Below are positions 32,053-32,576 of a stretch of 32,576 nucleotides of DNA, piece after piece; positions within the stretch are counted from its first letter, which is position 1; every line of letters begins with the position of its first letter. The stretch is taken from assembly GCF_030530635.1 (NCBI RefSeq), contig NZ_JAUMUL010000038.1, positions 1-32,576 of the forward strand. Reading direction: 5' to 3'. Position numbers and translations under genes: made by a program. Source of the stretch: Actinomyces sp. GTDB taxonomy: Bacteria; Actinomycetota; Actinomycetes; Actinomycetales; Actinomycetaceae. The notes under the pieces were generated by a model. It saw only the letters and a list, made by a program, of their open reading frames with translations. It made no database searches and was not told the DNA's origin.

Positions 32053-32433
32053 ATATTGCGCAGGTTTCGCGTCGCGGGGAGCATCTAGTGATCGCCGGCC
32101 CAGTCCCAAATCACCTTATCGAGATCCGCAGAACCATCGATTGTGAAGTCCACAAACACACCGGCACAACAGCCGAAGTGCCGGCATTGTGACAACTAAT
32201 CCACAAACACACCGTTAGATCGGTGATCGCAGACGAGATTGCGACCCTAGCCGCGGACGTTGTCCGCTGCGTACGCAAGTGCTAGGCGGCTCACCCAAAC
32301 CTGTTTAAGTAATATCGCCCCGTTGCACATCTGTGCGTACGAGGGCGTGACTGTTGCCGTGATACCAAGCAGCATCGTGCCGACGGCGTAAGTTGGTCGG
32401 CGCCGGGCCGGCCCGTCACGAAGGAGTACTTTC
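32053..32433 (+). promoter_or_regulatory. Repeat-rich araD leader
   Basis: A 381-bp region without a convincing gene. TCCACAAACACACCG occurs twice (32149-32163, 32200-32214). Between the copies, CCGGCAC (32161-32167) and GTGCCGG (32178-32184) form a dyad. TTGTG/CACAA pairs occur at 32141-32155 (5-bp spacer) and 32187-32206 (10-bp spacer). A perfect palindrome TGCGTACGCA lies at 32268-32277, and its first eight bases recur at 32334-32341. A possible -10 is TAATAT (32310-32315), with a poor -35. AAGGAG (32421-32426) is the araD ribosome site. The layout suggests several regulator-binding sites, perhaps for sugar control; the TGCGTACGCA core recalls AraR-type palindromes, which is only suggestive. 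Confidence 0.5.
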
Positions 32434-32576
32434 ATGGCCGATAAGACTGAGCGGATTGTGTTGGCTGATTTGGATGTGGGTGTGCGTGGGGCGGTGGCGG
32501 CTGCGCGTGAGCGGGTGGCGGGTTTGCATGGGGAGTTGATTCGGTGGGGTTTGGTGGTGTGGACGGCTGGGAATGT
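32434..32576 (+). CDS. araD: L-ribulose-5-phosphate 4-epimerase, 5' part
   Basis: The window ends inside this gene; 47 codons are visible. The last part, LHGELIRWGLVVWTAGNV, matches the conserved start of the class II aldolase/AraD family, in which TAGNVS forms part of the phosphate site. The enzyme interconverts L-ribulose 5-phosphate and D-xylulose 5-phosphate in arabinose or ascorbate use; other class II aldolases (fuculose type) cannot be fully excluded from this short piece. AAGGAG lies 7 nt before the ATG. Codon use is odd: only one of the 47 codons ends in C, 30 in G and 16 in T, whereas about 20 of the first 47 efp codons end in C. This suggests a different origin. Confidence 0.75.
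   Translation, partial: MADKTERIVLADLDVGVRGAVAAARERVAGLHGELIRWGLVVWTAGN

Noticed and set aside
32149..32214. Possible CRISPR-like array from the two TCCACAAACACACCG copies
   Set aside because: Only two 15-bp copies with one 36-bp gap, no further repeats and no cas genes; regulatory sites are more likely.
32247..32435. Minus-strand frame of 62 codons in the araD leader with a hydrophobic N-terminal half
   Set aside because: It would begin on the araD start codon and run through the repeat-rich leader; there is no ribosome site or homology that I recognise.

Overview
This 32.6-kb window is GC-rich, gene-dense bacterial DNA, probably from a member of Actinomycetaceae (Actinomyces-like). The assignment is inference from four things. 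Third codon positions are strongly C/G. AspRS carries the His31 seen in non-discriminating enzymes, and EF-P carries the actinobacterial PGKGP loop. The block rarA - rpsD - alaS - ruvX - mltG - aroE - aroC - aroK/aroB - efp - nusB follows an order I know from Actinomycetales and Micrococcales.

Layout. 1-410: gene-free leader with two strong dyads, then aspS (411-2186). 2333-8465: a dipeptide/oligopeptide-type ABC importer (Tat-type lipoprotein binding protein, two permeases, one fused double ATPase) followed closely by a lipoprotein of unknown function. 8457-10720 (minus): an ABC ATPase and its large membrane partner, an unassigned transporter. 10721-11092: divergent leader. 11093-14500: a polyol module (RbtT/DalT-type MFS permease, sorbitol/xylitol-type dehydrogenase, AraC regulator). 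14572-15189: YciO, tail to tail with an MMPL transporter (15186-17582, minus). 17658-24162: housekeeping block (rarA, TSUP permease, rpsD, alaS, ruvX). 24159-30078: mltG and the shikimate operon aroE, aroC, an aroK-aroB fusion and a shikimate-kinase-like protein that has lost its P-loop lysine. 30088-32052: a PaiB-like FMN protein, efp and nusB. 32053-32433: a repeat-rich leader. 32434-end: the 5' end of araD, with codon use unlike the rest.

How the genes work together. AroE reduces 3-dehydroshikimate to shikimate, the AroK domain phosphorylates it, and AroC makes chorismate; the AroB domain supplies 3-dehydroquinate. The dehydroquinase (aroQ/aroD) and EPSP synthase (aroA) are not in the window. 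The polyol module would import a sugar alcohol and oxidise it to a ketose; no kinase is encoded beside it. The peptide importer is a complete operon.

I did not find an unmistakably new defence or mobile system, CRISPR array, tRNA, rRNA or transposase. The most unusual protein is the lysine-less shikimate-kinase homologue, translationally coupled to an intact AroK-AroB fusion. After it come the composition shift and repeated elements around araD, and several non-coding dyads: around a -10-like hexamer before aspS, between the binding protein and its permeases, and over the aroC start codon. All statements about families come from reading the protein sequences by eye; no search was run.
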